From positions 1 through 5,162 of the forward strand of contig CALHIC010000533.1 in assembly GCA_938030845.1 (NCBI GenBank): a stretch of 5,162 nucleotides of DNA. Reading direction: 5' to 3'. The notes under the pieces are model-generated. The model saw only the letters and a list, made by a program, of their open reading frames with translations. It was not told where the DNA came from and did no database searches. Of this stretch, positions 5,155-5,162 are shown piece by piece. The DNA comes from an uncultured Oribacterium sp. GTDB lineage: Bacteria; Bacillota; Clostridia; Lachnospirales; Lachnospiraceae. Position numbers and translations under genes: made by a program. Positions within the stretch are counted from its first letter, which is position 1. Each line of letters begins with the position of its first letter.

Positions 5155-5162
5155 TTGCATAA

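Overview
The window reads as low-to-moderate GC Firmicute DNA, most likely a Clostridia/Lachnospiraceae-type genome. This rests on strong AGGAGG-like ribosome binding sites, Rho-independent hairpins, an RsgI-type anti-sigma sensor, and a CobW-type GTPase joined to a YcgQ-like domain. The assignment is inferred from gene content and style, not from a marker gene. All six supported genes lie on the + strand. No rRNA, tRNA, CRISPR array or insertion sequence was seen.

Left part (1-1542): metal-handling genes. The window opens inside the 3' end of a CobW/P47K (G3E family) GTPase gene. What remains is a His/Cys-rich metal-binding stretch followed by the CobW C-terminal domain. After an 86-base gap holding a perfect 12-bp inverted repeat comes a second G3E-type GTPase, whose C-terminus looks like the soluble domain of YcgQ/TIGR03943 permease-associated proteins. 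Together they suggest the end of a transition-metal (probably zinc) delivery operon whose earlier genes lie off the left edge.

Middle part (1543-2260): a small membrane protein of unknown function, with its own plausible sigma-A promoter, a structured leader, a strong ribosome binding site and a clear Rho-independent terminator.

Right part (2261-5162): an envelope-stress cluster. It contains a complete MscS-type mechanosensitive channel, then an ECF-type sigma factor, then a single-pass membrane anti-sigma factor whose start overlaps the sigma gene by 8 bases. The anti-sigma protein combines an RsgI-like extracytoplasmic domain carrying the juxtamembrane Asn-Pro motif, an acidic stretch, a Gln/Ala/Thr-rich low-complexity linker and a C-terminal PepSY domain. 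A long hairpin closes the region at the right edge. The most interesting item is this sigma/anti-sigma pair: an RsgI-style sensor coupled to an ECF sigma rather than to a SigI-type sigma.
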